A DNA stretch of 64,000 bases from Acinetobacter junii CIP 64.5 (GTDB lineage Bacteria; Pseudomonadota; Gammaproteobacteria; Pseudomonadales; Moraxellaceae), in assembly GCF_000368765.1 (NCBI RefSeq), contig NZ_KB849659.1, positions 1 to 64,000 of the forward strand, in the 5' to 3' direction. The notes beneath the pieces were generated by a model. The model was not told where the DNA came from. It saw only the letters and a list, made by a program, of their open reading frames with translations, and did not search any database. The position numbers and the translations under genes were made by a program. Positions 13,022 to 22,766 of the stretch are shown here, piece after piece (positions within the stretch are counted from its first letter, which is position 1; the number at the start of each line of letters is the position of its first letter).

Positions 13022-14155
13022 ATGAAAAAGCCATTTTATCAGCTAGAACAAAGCAGAGATGTGATTCGCCATTTTACCCCAAACTGGTTTACCGCCACGA
13101 TGGGAACAGGTGTGGTGGCGATGATTTTAGCACAGCTGCCTTTTGCTTCATCAGTCTTGTTTATGCTTGCGACTAAATTATGGCAGTTCAATATCTTGCT
13201 ATTTATCACTTTCAGTATTCTTTATGGCTTGCGTTGGATTCTATTTCCGACTGAAGCAAAACAGATTTTTAACCACCCAAACATGAGCTTGTTTTTAGGT
13301 GCGATACCGATGGGACTAGCGACGATTGCGAATGGTTTCCTGAGCTTTGGGGTGCATTTATATGGTGATATTGCGGTTCAGATAGCGACTTATCTTTGGT
13401 ATCTCGATGTATTTTTTGCGGTGCTGATTGCCTGGGTGGTGCCATTTTGTATGTTTAGCTGTCAGGACCATCAATTGCAACGTATGACTGCGGTTTGGCT
13501 GTTGCCAATCGTGGCATGTGAGGTGGCTGCGAGTTCTGCAGGATTACTATTACAGCATTTGGCCGCGGATCAGCATGCTTTAGCGATCTTGATCATGGGG
13601 TATGTGCTGTGGGGGATTTCTGTATTGCCTGCTTTTGCAATCTTAACCATTTTAATGTTACGTCTGGCTTTGCATCAGTTGCCTGAAAAAGAAGTCGCGA
13701 TTTCTAGCTGGTTATGTTTAGGACCGATTGGAACAGGGGCATTGGCTTTGTTGTTACTCGGTCAGCAAGCTCAACGTATTTTGAATGCTGTTGGATTAGA
13801 AGAATTGGCGACAATAGTGCCAGCCATAGGCGTCATTGGTGGTTTGGTGTTATTGGGCTTTGGCTTGTGGTGGTTTGGCATCGCGGTTTTAACGACTGTA
13901 CGTCACGCGCGTACAGGGATTCCTTTTAACCTTGGTTGGTGGGGGCTGACTTTCCCATTTGGTGTATTTATTTTAGCGATCTTTAATTTGGCGCATCAGT
14001 TACAGTTCAATTTCTTTACCTATATTGCTGTAGCTTTGAGTATTGTTTTGCTAGCGTTATGGGCTTTGGTGATGAAAAAAACAGTGGTTGGTGCATATAG
14101 TGGTCAACTATTTTTCTCTCCTTGTTTGGTCGCCATACAGCAAAAGATGCAATAA
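13022..14155 (+). CDS. TDT-family transporter (TehA / SLAC1-type anion channel or exporter)
   Basis: 377 aa with about ten hydrophobic helices. The N-terminal FTPNWFTATMGTGVVA and the repeated GFGLWWFGIA / LGWWGLTFPFGVF segments are typical of the TDT family, which includes TehA, C4-dicarboxylate and sulfite exporters (Ssu1). The substrate is not readable. ATG 13022 follows GAGAAAGAG. It is divergent from ribF and lies about 1.5 kb from a sulfonate-use operon that releases sulfite, which makes sulfite export a possible but unproven role. Confidence 0.85.
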   Translation: MKKPFYQLEQSRDVIRHFTPNWFTATMGTGVVAMILAQLPFASSVLFMLATKLWQFNILLFITFSILYGLRWILFPTEAKQIFNHPNMSLFLGAIPMGLATIANGFLSFGVHLYGDIAVQIATYLWYLDVFFAVLIAWVVPFCMFSCQDHQLQRMTAVWLLPIVACEVAASSAGLLLQHLAADQHALAILIMGYVLWGISVLPAFAILTILMLRLALHQLPEKEVAISSWLCLGPIGTGALALLLLGQQAQRILNAVGLEELATIVPAIGVIGGLVLLGFGLWWFGIAVLTTVRHARTGIPFNLGWWGLTFPFGVFILAIFNLAHQLQFNFFTYIAVALSIVLLALWALVMKKTVVGAYSGQLFFSPCLVAIQQKMQ

Positions 14156-14222
14156 GATAATCGTTGTGCAAGAGCACACCTTTTTATGTGTGTTGGCTTT
14201 AATCTGAATAGAGTATGTGGTT

Positions 14223-14789
14223 ATGAATGCTGATGTTGCTTTGATGATGGCACTGCCAAATGAATCAAAAGGTCTATTTGAGCAAGCTGGAATTGAAGTT
14301 CACTATAGTGGTATCGGTAAAATTAATGCAGCATTCAAGGCATTTGAGGTAATCCAAAAAACGGGATGTAAAACCTTGATCAACTTGGGTAGCGCTGGAA
14401 GCTCTCATTTTAATGCACATAGTTTAGTTGAGGTGACGACTTTCGTGCAGCGTGATATGGATGTATCACCCTTGGGCTTTGCGGTCGGGGTCACGCCTAT
14501 GGATGAACATTTACCTGCTGAGATTCATACACCAGCCTATTTTGAATATTTACCTAAAGGGATTTGTGGTACGGGTGATTCATTTGAAACTGGGGTTCCG
14601 AAGGTTCATTGCAATTTAGTCGATATGGAAGGTTATGCTCTGGCAAAGGTGTGTCAAAAACTTGGGGTGCGGTTGATTTCAGTAAAATATATTACGGATG
14701 GGGCAGATGATACTGCTCATTTAGACTGGGAAGAAAACCTATTGGTAGGAGCACAAAAACTGCTCGCTTTGTATCAAGCTCACTTCTAA
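14223..14789 (+). CDS. Nucleosidase of the MTAN / PNP_UDP_1 superfamily
   Basis: 188 aa from ATG 14223; a GTG two codons upstream is in frame. Family features: the GIGKINA loop, INLGSAG (residues about 56-62), the VDMEGYALAKVC segment that holds the substrate-binding Met-Glu pair, and the YITDGAD segment with the catalytic Asp. Relatives hydrolyse methylthioadenosine or S-adenosylhomocysteine to free adenine. This protein is shorter than E. coli Pfs (232 aa), so the exact substrate is uncertain. It ends in a bidirectional terminator facing the RutR-like gene. Confidence 0.82.
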   Translation: MNADVALMMALPNESKGLFEQAGIEVHYSGIGKINAAFKAFEVIQKTGCKTLINLGSAGSSHFNAHSLVEVTTFVQRDMDVSPLGFAVGVTPMDEHLPAEIHTPAYFEYLPKGICGTGDSFETGVPKVHCNLVDMEGYALAKVCQKLGVRLISVKYITDGADDTAHLDWEENLLVGAQKLLALYQAHF

Positions 14790-14790
14790 T

Positions 14791-14822
14791 AAAAAAGCCC
14801 ATCGATCGAGATGGGCTTTTTT
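14791..14822. terminator. Bidirectional terminator between nucleosidase and RutR-like genes
   Basis: The stem AAAAAGCCCATC/GATGGGCTTTTT has flanking A and T runs and serves the convergent genes on both sides. Confidence 0.9.
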
Positions 14823-14834
14823 CAATGGGCTAAT

Positions 14835-15479
14835 TTAGCGAGGGATCACACCATAAAGCATCATATGCACAGTGTGCTCAACCGTGCGTTGAAACATGCT
14901 ACGGTTACGTAAAGTTTTACCCGTAACCATTTCTATTTGCGTCGAAAAATCAGCATAGTTTTGAGTGATTGCCCAGATATTGAGAATCAACAATTCAGGG
15001 TCAATCTCTGCCGACAATTTACCTTGTTGTTGCCAAGTTTGAATCACCTTGGTTTTACGCTTAAATAGCTTTTTCAATGGACCTTTCAGGATTGGCAGAA
15101 TATGTGGCGCACCTTGAATGATTTCCAATGCAAATAAACGAGAGGCTTTCGGTTGATCACGCGAGCTTTCAATTTTTTGAATTAAATAGTGAGTGAGGGC
15201 TTCAGTTGGCTCAAGCTCAGACTCTAGGGTTTGCAAGGGTGCAAGCCACTTTTGTAATACCGTGGTGAGCACTTCAACATAAAGTGACTCTTTATTTTCA
15301 TAGTAATAGAAAATATTCGATTTATGCATATTTGCAAGTTGTGCAATCTCATCCAAACTTGCGCCGCTGAACCCATAGACGGAAAAAACATCTAGGGCAG
15401 CATTCAGCAGTTGATTGCGCTTTTGTGTACTTTTTTTCTGTTCCATCTGCGAGCTTGATTCAAAAAATGTCCTTGACAT
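14835..15479 (-). CDS. TetR-family regulator, RutR-like
   Basis: 214 aa. The N-terminal HTH spans about residues 20-65 (DEIAQLANMHKSNIFYYYENKESLY). The C-terminal part (SRLFALEIIQGAP, WAITQNYADFSTQIEMVTG) closely follows E. coli RutR, the pyrimidine-responsive repressor. No rut genes are next to it, so the regulated genes are unknown. An alternative start is Met12 (15446); neither start has a strong Shine-Dalgarno. Two direct repeats of GATTAACGGTAA lie upstream and may be its operator. Confidence 0.85.
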   Translation of the reverse strand: MSRTFFESSSQMEQKKSTQKRNQLLNAALDVFSVYGFSGASLDEIAQLANMHKSNIFYYYENKESLYVEVLTTVLQKWLAPLQTLESELEPTEALTHYLIQKIESSRDQPKASRLFALEIIQGAPHILPILKGPLKKLFKRKTKVIQTWQQQGKLSAEIDPELLILNIWAITQNYADFSTQIEMVTGKTLRNRSMFQRTVEHTVHMMLYGVIPR

Positions 15480-15546
15480 TGTAAGATAAATTCATATATC
15501 TGTGCACAAGAACACATTTTTTTTAGCAAAAATCTTTCAGTTCTTA

Positions 15547-15579
15547 GATTAACGGTAACGTTCTGTTGATTAACGGTAA
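15547..15579. promoter_or_regulatory. Two direct repeats GATTAACGGTAA, 21 bp apart
   Basis: Identical 12-mers occur at 15547-15558 and 15568-15579, two helical turns apart, upstream of the leftward RutR-like gene and downstream of ssuB. The spacing suggests a protein binding site on one DNA face. The regulator is unknown; autoregulation by the TetR protein is possible. Confidence 0.4.
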
Positions 15580-15668
15580 AAACTGACCATTTTGGGTATC
15601 TTCTGCCGCTTATTTTGTAGACAAAAACAGAACGATCAGTCATTTTTCTTAGTCGTAAAACATATAGC

Positions 15669-16460
15669 TCAAGTGGCTAAAACAGCCTCTAAAACCTGCT
15701 GTTCTAGGCGTGTGAAGGCAATATTCTTAACGCGTGGACGAGCTAAATCTACGTTGAAACTCTGTTTAATGTGACCTTGATCGAGCAAGATAATACGATC
15801 TGCCAGTTGAACGGCCTCACTAACATCATGGGTCACTAAAATAGCGGTAAAACCTTGCTCATTCCAAAGTTGTTCGATGAGATTTTGCATCTCTAATCGT
15901 GTGAGCGCATCTAATGCACCTAATGGCTCGTCCAGTAGTAGAATGCGAGGCGCATGCGATAGAGCACGCGCTAAAGCAACACGTTGACGTTGTCCCCCTG
16001 AAAGTTGAGTGGGCCAATGTTCGGCTTTATCTTTTAAGCCCACTTTTTCTAGCAATTGCTCGGTAAATTTATATTTTTCTTTGGCTAATCCAAGTTGGGT
16101 ATTTTTCAATACACTTTTCCATGGTAGTAGACGTGGATCTTGAAACATGACCCTAATATCAGCATTGGTAATCCCTTCTCTAAAATGGCGTGCAGATTGA
16201 TATTTGATTTCGCCATAACTTGGTTTTTCCAGTTGGGCGATTAAACGTAACAAGGTGCTTTTACCACAACCACTACGTCCAACAATTGCAACAAATTCAC
16301 CTGCTTGAATATCTAAATCTAGATCTTCTAATACTTTGACATCACCATAAAATTTATAGAGTTGCTCAATTTGAATAGCAGCCCCATTGCTATTGTCATC
16401 CTTTGATAGTGAGTCTTGGGTACGAGATTCACTTAGGAATTTTAGGTTGAGATTCGTCAT
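15669..16460 (-). CDS. ssuB: Aliphatic sulfonate ABC transporter, ATP-binding protein
   Basis: 263 aa from ATG 16460 (AAAGGAT upstream); an in-frame extension to 16493 overlaps ssuC. Walker [10 protein letters not shown] is at 61-69, the Q loop is in [10 protein letters not shown], the ABC signature is [15 protein letters not shown], and Walker B is [22 protein letters not shown] is typical of the sulfonate/taurine/nitrate importers. It energises SsuC and is the last gene of the ssu operon. The N-terminus is about 25 residues longer than the core fold. Confidence 0.95.
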   Translation of the reverse strand: MTNLNLKFLSESRTQDSLSKDDNSNGAAIQIEQLYKFYGDVKVLEDLDLDIQAGEFVAIVGRSGCGKSTLLRLIAQLEKPSYGEIKYQSARHFREGITNADIRVMFQDPRLLPWKSVLKNTQLGLAKEKYKFTEQLLEKVGLKDKAEHWPTQLSGGQRQRVALARALSHAPRILLLDEPLGALDALTRLEMQNLIEQLWNEQGFTAILVTHDVSEAVQLADRIILLDQGHIKQSFNVDLARPRVKNIAFTRLEQQVLEAVLAT

Positions 16461-16473
16461 AAATTGATCCTTT

Positions 16474-17265
16474 TTATTTTTGATAGCCTGCATGCCAACG
16501 CAATAAATAACGTTCTAATATCTGTGCAAAAACATCAGCTAGTTTTCCAAGTAGGGCATAGAGCAAAATGCCGACCAAAACGATATCTGTTTGTAAAAAT
16601 TCACGTGCATTCATGGTCATATAACCAATACCAGATTGCGCTGATATCGTTTCAGCTACGATGAGAAGCACCCAAACCAAACCGAGTGAAAAACGAAAAC
16701 CGACTAAAATCGAAGGCATGGCCCCAGGTAAAATAATTTCTTTATAAAGTTGCCAGCGACTCAGACCATAACTTTTTCCCATTTCGATTAGTTGAGGGTC
16801 AACAGAACGAATACCGTGATAGGTGTTGATATAAATTGGAAAAAACACACCGACCGCAACTAGAAATAATTTGGCTGTTTCGTCAATACCGAACCATAAA
16901 ATAACCAAAGGAATCAGTGCTAAAGCAGGGATATTGCGGATCATTTGTAGAGTGGTATCGAGTAAGGTCGACGCGATCCGTGATGAACCATTCAACAACC
17001 CGAGCAGTAGACCTAGTCCGCCTCCGATGAGTAATCCTAGTAATGCCCGTCCAGCGCTGACCTTTACGTGCTGCCAAAGCTCGCCACTAATTAGTAAGTG
17101 CCAAAAGGCACTCACTACAGCGGTCGGTGCAGGAAGAACACGACTTTGCAAGAGACCCGAACTTGATGCAACTTGCCATATCACGATCAATAAAATAGGG
17201 AATAGCCACGGTAAAAGATTGGTAAAAATGCGTTGTGTTCCACGTGAAACATTTTGTGTAGTCAT
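16474..17265 (-). CDS. ssuC: Aliphatic sulfonate ABC transporter, permease
   Basis: 263 aa inner-membrane permease with about six helices and the BPD_transp_1 coupling region ([30 protein letters not shown]), which carries the EAA-type motif that docks to SsuB. ATG 17265 overlaps the ssuD stop by 4 nt (ATGA), and its Shine-Dalgarno AAGGAG lies within the end of ssuD, so the two are translationally coupled. Confidence 0.95.
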   Translation of the reverse strand: MTTQNVSRGTQRIFTNLLPWLFPILLIVIWQVASSSGLLQSRVLPAPTAVVSAFWHLLISGELWQHVKVSAGRALLGLLIGGGLGLLLGLLNGSSRIASTLLDTTLQMIRNIPALALIPLVILWFGIDETAKLFLVAVGVFFPIYINTYHGIRSVDPQLIEMGKSYGLSRWQLYKEIILPGAMPSILVGFRFSLGLVWVLLIVAETISAQSGIGYMTMNAREFLQTDIVLVGILLYALLGKLADVFAQILERYLLRWHAGYQK

Positions 17266-18437
17266 GCGGTCTCCTTGTTTAACACTTTAGGCTGTTTGAC
17301 TTCGGGCACATAATTGTTGGCAATAATTTCACCGAAGGGGCCTGTTAAATGAGGTTGTGCAAGTTTCTCTCGTGTTTTTAGTGGCAATAACGGAAACACC
17401 AATTCTGCAAAACGGATTGATTCTTCTAAATGTGGATAGCCTGAGAAGATAAAAGTATCGATACCTAACTCAGCATATTCTTGAATACGAGCAGCAACGG
17501 TTTCTGGATCACCAACCAAGGCTGTGCCTGCGCCGCCACGGACTAAACCAATACCTGCCCATAAGTTTGGTGAGACCTCCAACTGATCTTTACGTCCACC
17601 GTGCAGGGCTGCCATGCGCTGCTGGCCGACAGAGTCCATTTGTGCAAATTTTTTCTGCGCTGCTGCAATAGTCTCATCATCTAAATATTGAATTAATTCA
17701 TCGGCTGCTGCCCAAGCTTGTTGGTTGGTCTCGCGTACTATCACGTGTAAACGGATTCCATAATTCAAGCTACGACCCTTTGCCGCAGCCTTAGCTTTTA
17801 AATATTCGATTTTGTCTTTTACAGCAGCTGGTGGTTCACCCCATGTTAAATAGGTATCCACTTGTTCCGCCGCAAGTTCAGTAGCATCTTCTGATGAGCC
17901 GCCAAACCAAAGGGGAGGATAAGGTTTTTGCACAGGTGGGTACAAAAGTTTGGCATCGTCAACGCTTAAGCGCTCACCATGAAACGTGAATGACTCACCA
18001 GTATGTGATCGGCTTAGGATTTCACGCCAAATTTTTACATATTCAGATGCCGTTTGATAACGCGTACTATGGTCTTCATATAAGCCATCACCTTTGAGTT
18101 CTTGCTCATCACCACCAGTCACAAGATTCAATAAAATACGACCATTTGATAAGCGATCAAATGTGGCAGCCATTCGTGCAGCGAGTGCAGGCGTCGTGAT
18201 TCCTGGTCGAAGTGCGACTAAAAATTTAAGCTGTTTTGTGGCATCGATGAGGCTTGCTGCGGTGATCCAAGGGTCTTCACAAGAGCGACCAGTTGGAATT
18301 AATACTCCTGCATAGCCAAGATTATCTACAGCAACCGCAATCTGTTTCATATAAGCATGATCGACCTGACGAGCTCCCTTGCTGGTGCCTAAATAACGAC
18401 TGTCACCGTGAGTGGGAATAAACCAAAAAATATTCAT
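17262..18437 (-). CDS. ssuD: FMNH2-dependent alkanesulfonate monooxygenase
   Basis: 391 aa luciferase-like TIM barrel. It cleaves alkanesulfonates to aldehyde and sulfite using FMNH2 and O2. The start [17 protein letters not shown] and segments [14 protein letters not shown] and [15 protein letters not shown] are characteristic of SsuD. ATG 18437 has AAGGAAC upstream; the frame extends 16 codons further but without support. No SsuE flavin reductase is in the operon, so reduced FMN must come from another enzyme. Confidence 0.96.
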   Translation of the reverse strand: MNIFWFIPTHGDSRYLGTSKGARQVDHAYMKQIAVAVDNLGYAGVLIPTGRSCEDPWITAASLIDATKQLKFLVALRPGITTPALAARMAATFDRLSNGRILLNLVTGGDEQELKGDGLYEDHSTRYQTASEYVKIWREILSRSHTGESFTFHGERLSVDDAKLLYPPVQKPYPPLWFGGSSEDATELAAEQVDTYLTWGEPPAAVKDKIEYLKAKAAAKGRSLNYGIRLHVIVRETNQQAWAAADELIQYLDDETIAAAQKKFAQMDSVGQQRMAALHGGRKDQLEVSPNLWAGIGLVRGGAGTALVGDPETVAARIQEYAELGIDTFIFSGYPHLEESIRFAELVFPLLPLKTREKLAQPHLTGPFGEIIANNYVPEVKQPKVLNKETA

Positions 18438-18469
18438 GTCGATGTTCCTTATGAAAGTAAAATAAGTAT

Positions 18470-19456
18470 TTATTTGGTAGACCAAACGCTGCGCTGAACG
18501 TCAATTTGCACAGGGATCAATTGCTCTTGTTGAAATAAATCGGCAATCTCTTGTTGGTGGAGAATTACCTCTGTTGTGAGAGGACGAACAGGCGAAGGTT
18601 TTGGTCTTTTGTCTAAAACACGTTGAGCAACTTGACTATCTAAGCCTGTACTGCCTGCATAGATTTTTAAGGCTTGATCTTGGTGTTTTACGATCCAGTG
18701 ATCTGCATCATTGATCGCATTTATGACTTTCTGTACAGCTTGAGGATGCTTCTGGATGAAATTTGGGTTGCCAATATAAAAAGAATAAGTGGTTGGGAAA
18801 GATCGCCCGTCAATCAACGCTTTGGTATGACCCTGTAATTCCGTAGTGCCCAAATAAGGTTCCCAAATTGCCCAAGCATCTACCGCTTGTTTGTCAAATG
18901 CAGCACGTGCATCAGAGGGCGGTAACCAAATGGGTTCGATATCTTGCCAAGACAATTGAGCTTTCTGTAAGGTCTTAGCGAGCAGCTCATGTGCACTAGA
19001 ACCTCTTTGCACAGCAATTCGTTTACCTTTCAAATCTTGTAGTGTATTGATTTGGCTATTGGGGTGAACCAATATGGCTTGTGCAGTAGGTGCGACAACT
19101 TCATAAGCCACATAAGTTAATGGCTTGGCAGCTGCTTGAGCAAAAATAGGTGGTGTATTTCCAACAGAACCAAAATCGACAGCACCAACAGCCAATGCTT
19201 CAAGTAATTGTGGACCTGCAGGAAATTCACGCCATTCAATTTTGGCATTTGGAAAGGCTTGCTCGAATAATTTCTGTTGTCTTGCGACCAGTAGATTCAG
19301 CGAAGATTTTTGGAAGCCGATGGAAAGTGTTTTTACCGCGCTATTTTCAGTAGAGCTCGCAGTGTCTGCCGACGGCTGTTCGATTTTTTGACAGCCTCCG
19401 ATTGTCGCTGCCGCGATCAATAAACCCAAAATTGAAACTTTAGAAAACACCTTCAT
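18470..19456 (-). CDS. Second SsuA-like sulfonate-binding lipoprotein
   Basis: 328 aa. Signal peptide and lipobox ATIGGC put Cys22 as the lipidated residue. The NMT1/SsuA-type fold is shown by [48 protein letters not shown] and [25 protein letters not shown]. It parallels the upstream protein closely, so the pair probably arose by duplication and may widen the range of sulfonates bound. ATG 19456 has GGAG at the right distance; a TTG four codons earlier is rejected. It lies 12 nt after the upstream ssuA stop. Confidence 0.9.
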   Translation of the reverse strand: MKVFSKVSILGLLIAAATIGGCQKIEQPSADTASSTENSAVKTLSIGFQKSSLNLLVARQQKLFEQAFPNAKIEWREFPAGPQLLEALAVGAVDFGSVGNTPPIFAQAAAKPLTYVAYEVVAPTAQAILVHPNSQINTLQDLKGKRIAVQRGSSAHELLAKTLQKAQLSWQDIEPIWLPPSDARAAFDKQAVDAWAIWEPYLGTTELQGHTKALIDGRSFPTTYSFYIGNPNFIQKHPQAVQKVINAINDADHWIVKHQDQALKIYAGSTGLDSQVAQRVLDKRPKPSPVRPLTTEVILHQQEIADLFQQEQLIPVQIDVQRSVWSTK

Positions 19457-19468
19457 CGAAATCTCCAA

Positions 19469-20461
19469 TTATTTAACATCGTTTTTTAGAATGGCATCTT
19501 GGATGACAAGCTGCTTTGGAATAAGTTTTTGCGCAAAAAATGCATCAGCAACGTATTGTTGTTCTTTAGCGACTTTTTCAGAGATTGGTTGAACGCCGAA
19601 ACCCATACGAGAGATTGATGTTTTTAAAACCGCAAATTCCAGCCCTGTCGGTTTTTCGAGTAATTTAGCTGCGTCATCAGGATGTGCTTTGACCCAGTCA
19701 GTTGTTTGATTCAGAGTGGCAACTAGAGTTTCCAAAACTGCAGGATTGGATTCAGCAAACTTACGATCAGCCAAATAGAATTGATGATTACTGACCAGAT
19801 GTTCACCGTTCGCAATTACTCGAGCTTGGATTTGATGTTCTGCAGCAGAGAAGAATGGATCCCAAATTACCCAAGCATCGACGGCACCTTTTTCAAACGC
19901 AGCACGTGCATCAGAAGGAGGGAGATAAACGGGTTGAATGTCATTGAGCGTAAGGTTATGTGCTTCAAGCAGTTTTAATAAAAGATAATGAACGTTTGAA
20001 CCTTTGTTTAAAGCAACACGTTTACCCTTCAAATCTTGTATTGATTGAATCGGAGAATCTTTCTGCACAATCAGAGCTTCAGCAGTAGGTGCAGGTGGTT
20101 GGTTTGCAACGTAAACTAAGTTAGGGTTCGCTGCTTGAGCAAAGATAGGTGGTGCTTCACCTGCTTCACCAAATACTACGCTCCCAACATTTAAACCTTC
20201 TAAGAGTTGAGGACCCGCTGGAAACTCAACCCATTTAATATTCACACCCTGAGCAGCAAGACTTTTTTCTAATTCACCTTTTGCTTTGACAATCGGCAAG
20301 ATGCCATATTTCTGGAAGCCGATGTTTAATGTTGTGGTTTCTTGTTTTGTTTCTGCTTGCTGCTCAGGTTTTTTAGCACAACCAGAAATACCCAATAAGC
20401 TGCCAAGACTTGCAGCAAGAAGTGTGTATTTTAGCCATGAAGAATGGATTGAAATGTTCAT
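19469..20461 (-). CDS. ssuA: Aliphatic sulfonate-binding lipoprotein
   Basis: 330 aa. The N-terminal signal ends in lipobox GISGC (Cys28). Binding-protein features are [53 protein letters not shown] and [25 protein letters not shown]. It delivers sulfonates to SsuBC. ATG 20461 is preceded by GGGGAG; the frame opens earlier at 20509. It is the first gene of the ssu unit, so the promoter should lie between here and 20769. Confidence 0.92.
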   Translation of the reverse strand: MNISIHSSWLKYTLLAASLGSLLGISGCAKKPEQQAETKQETTTLNIGFQKYGILPIVKAKGELEKSLAAQGVNIKWVEFPAGPQLLEGLNVGSVVFGEAGEAPPIFAQAANPNLVYVANQPPAPTAEALIVQKDSPIQSIQDLKGKRVALNKGSNVHYLLLKLLEAHNLTLNDIQPVYLPPSDARAAFEKGAVDAWVIWDPFFSAAEHQIQARVIANGEHLVSNHQFYLADRKFAESNPAVLETLVATLNQTTDWVKAHPDDAAKLLEKPTGLEFAVLKTSISRMGFGVQPISEKVAKEQQYVADAFFAQKLIPKQLVIQDAILKNDVK

Positions 20462-20769
20462 AGTGGTTGTGCTCCCCGTAAATCCAAAAAGATCTAAATA
20501 AGTGAGCAATAAACTAGAACGCTTTTTATTGCAGAAAAAATAAATAATCAGGCTTTAGTTATCAGTAAAAGTGCAAAATAGAAAAAAGAATAAGTTTAGT
20601 GATTTATTGAATAATGAAAGAATTAAAAAATCTCACCTAAGCTAATGTTTATTATATCTTTTAAATTTTCTTTAGGGTTTTAGATCAAATTAAATTAAAA
20701 CGATAATCACAGTATTGAGCGATTCGAAGATATCTTTATCAGAAATAAAAATATCTTCACGTACTTGGA

Positions 20770-22125
20770 TTAGTTCAATGCCTTTTTAAACACAAGTGAG
20801 TTTCTTTGATAATTATAGAGCGCTTGGCGGGCGTTAGGTAAGTCATCCACAGTGGCAGGAATAAATCCTTGCTCTAAAAACCAGTGACCTGTTCGAGTGG
20901 TGAGAACGAATAATTGTTGTATACCTTGCTGTTTGGCTTTGCTTTCCAAGAATTGCAGAATTTGGCTGCCACGATTGGATTTTCGATAGCTAGAATCGAC
21001 TGCAACACAGGCAATTTCGGCTGAACGAATTTCATCGTCCTGTGCAGGTATTGGATACAATGCAGCGCAAGCCAAGATCATGCCATCTCGTTCAATCACT
21101 GCAAATTGTTCAATCTCACTCTCAAGACGTTCCCGAGAGCGATAAACCAAAATACCTTCTTGTTCGAGTGGACGAAGTAGATTAATGAGACCACCAACAT
21201 CATGGATATTGGCAATTCGAACTTCTTCATAATGTGCATCGGTAATCATGGTACCTATACCATCACGAGTGAATAACTCCTCAATCAATGCGCCATCATA
21301 AGCATAAGAAATTAAATGTACACGATGAACCCCTGATAAAGAGGCTTGTTGAGCTTGTTTTAAATGTAATGAAAATTCAGGATTATCTGCTTGGAACTGT
21401 TGAATATAAGGTTCAAGTTGACGAGGGCTTAGTTCACGAAGCAAGTGCTGTTTTTGATTCATTAAACCTTGTTTTTCACCCAAGAAAATAAGTTTATCGG
21501 CTTTAATCGCAGTTGCGGTTTTGGTTGCAACCTCCTCAGCCAGTAAATTAAACACCTCACCTGTGGTGGAGTAGCCTGTCGGTCCCAGCAATACAATATT
21601 GTGATTATCTAAATGACGCTGAATTGCATCTGTATCGATTGAACGTACATCACCTGTCAGTTGGAAATCGATACCATCACGAATACCATAAGGTTTTGCG
21701 GTGACAAAATTACCCGATACAACATCAATACGGGCGCCGTACATCGGTGAGTTCGCAAGGCCCATAGACAGTAGTGCTTCTATTTCTAAGCGAATCGAAC
21801 CAACAGCATTCATAACGCCACGTAAAGACTCGCGTGTCGTTACACGACGATTTTGATGAAAAGGTGTTTCAATTTTGCGTTCAAGCAAATTTTGATTAAT
21901 TTGAGGGCGTGCACCATGTACTAGGATCAGACGAATACCTAACGAGTGCAGTAAGGCAATATCATGGATGATATGTTGGAAATTATCATGTTGAACCGCT
22001 TCACCGCCAAACATCAGGACGAATGTTTTATCACGATGAGCATTGATATAAGGTGCTGAATGGCGAAACCAATGTACATAATCTTGCGCTGTACTATTTG
22101 AAGTTTCAGTGATTTGGTTCGCCAT
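20770..22125 (-). CDS. argA: Amino-acid N-acetyltransferase (N-acetylglutamate synthase)
   Basis: 451 aa. The N-terminal amino-acid kinase-like domain (about 35-290; LILVHGARPQINQNL, VLLGPTGYSTTGEVFNL) is followed by a GNAT domain (about 300-450; AEIACVAVDSSYRKSNRGSQILQFL, LTTRTGHWFLEQGF). It catalyses the first step of arginine synthesis and is usually inhibited by arginine through the kinase-like domain. The length fits the classical ArgA. It stands alone on the minus strand. Confidence 0.96.
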   Translation of the reverse strand: MANQITETSNSTAQDYVHWFRHSAPYINAHRDKTFVLMFGGEAVQHDNFQHIIHDIALLHSLGIRLILVHGARPQINQNLLERKIETPFHQNRRVTTRESLRGVMNAVGSIRLEIEALLSMGLANSPMYGARIDVVSGNFVTAKPYGIRDGIDFQLTGDVRSIDTDAIQRHLDNHNIVLLGPTGYSTTGEVFNLLAEEVATKTATAIKADKLIFLGEKQGLMNQKQHLLRELSPRQLEPYIQQFQADNPEFSLHLKQAQQASLSGVHRVHLISYAYDGALIEELFTRDGIGTMITDAHYEEVRIANIHDVGGLINLLRPLEQEGILVYRSRERLESEIEQFAVIERDGMILACAALYPIPAQDDEIRSAEIACVAVDSSYRKSNRGSQILQFLESKAKQQGIQQLFVLTTRTGHWFLEQGFIPATVDDLPNARQALYNYQRNSLVFKKALN

Positions 22126-22236
22126 ATCGATCTCAGATTTACTGCAATTTATTTGATTCTAACCAAAAAAAGCAAAAGATAAATCTCTTAGTACTGTTGT
22201 GGCGAATTTAAATTGCTCAACTGAGGTTTCAAAGGC

Positions 22237-22617
22237 TTAGAAACCGACAATACGAATAATACTATTATCATCGGAATTGACTAGAATGTAGTCATTATTG
22301 ATTTTATACCATTGTTCATTTCGACCCGGTTTCGGAAGATTATTTTGTTTATAATCAACTTTATAACCATTACCTCGATAATGTTGAGGCATCACATAAC
22401 CTGCTTGCCAGCGATGTTGTTTCAAACGTTCAACACCACGTTCTTCGCGTATACGACGTTCACGCATACGATTTTCATTATCCGAGTTATCTAAACCACG
22501 ACCCTGCCAACCACCTCGCGAGTCTTCTCCGCGATCAAAGTGTGGACCTGCGATGCTGTTCATACTACTTAATACAGCGGTTGAACCTAAAACAAAGATA
22601 ATGAAAATTTTTTTCAT
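22237..22617 (-). CDS. RcnB-family periplasmic protein
   Basis: 126 aa with a signal peptide (cleavage near SIAG/PHF). The mature N-terminus is rich in Arg, Glu, Asp and Gly. The C-terminal half (MPQHYRGNGYKVDYKQNNLPKP..EQWYKINNDYILVNSDDNSIIRIV) matches the RcnB/CigR family fold. RcnB limits nickel and cobalt efflux in E. coli; the role here is unknown. AAGGTG precedes the start. It is a single gene. Confidence 0.78.
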   Translation of the reverse strand: MKKIFIIFVLGSTAVLSSMNSIAGPHFDRGEDSRGGWQGRGLDNSDNENRMRERRIREERGVERLKQHRWQAGYVMPQHYRGNGYKVDYKQNNLPKPGRNEQWYKINNDYILVNSDDNSIIRIVGF

Positions 22618-22766
22618 GATGCACCTTAGTGACTTCGGATGTCTCTCATGTGAAAACTGTAACTTAAAAATGCAGAGAAACTGTGAAGATCAATTCATGA
22701 TTCGTTTAAAACTATGAAGATTCCTTCAGCAGCCTCTCTCACTCATCCGTTAGAATTTTTATCATT

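Noticed and set aside
14165..14200. Weak GCACAC/GTGTGT hairpin after the TDT transporter gene
   Set aside because: Short stem and no T run following; not convincing as a terminator.
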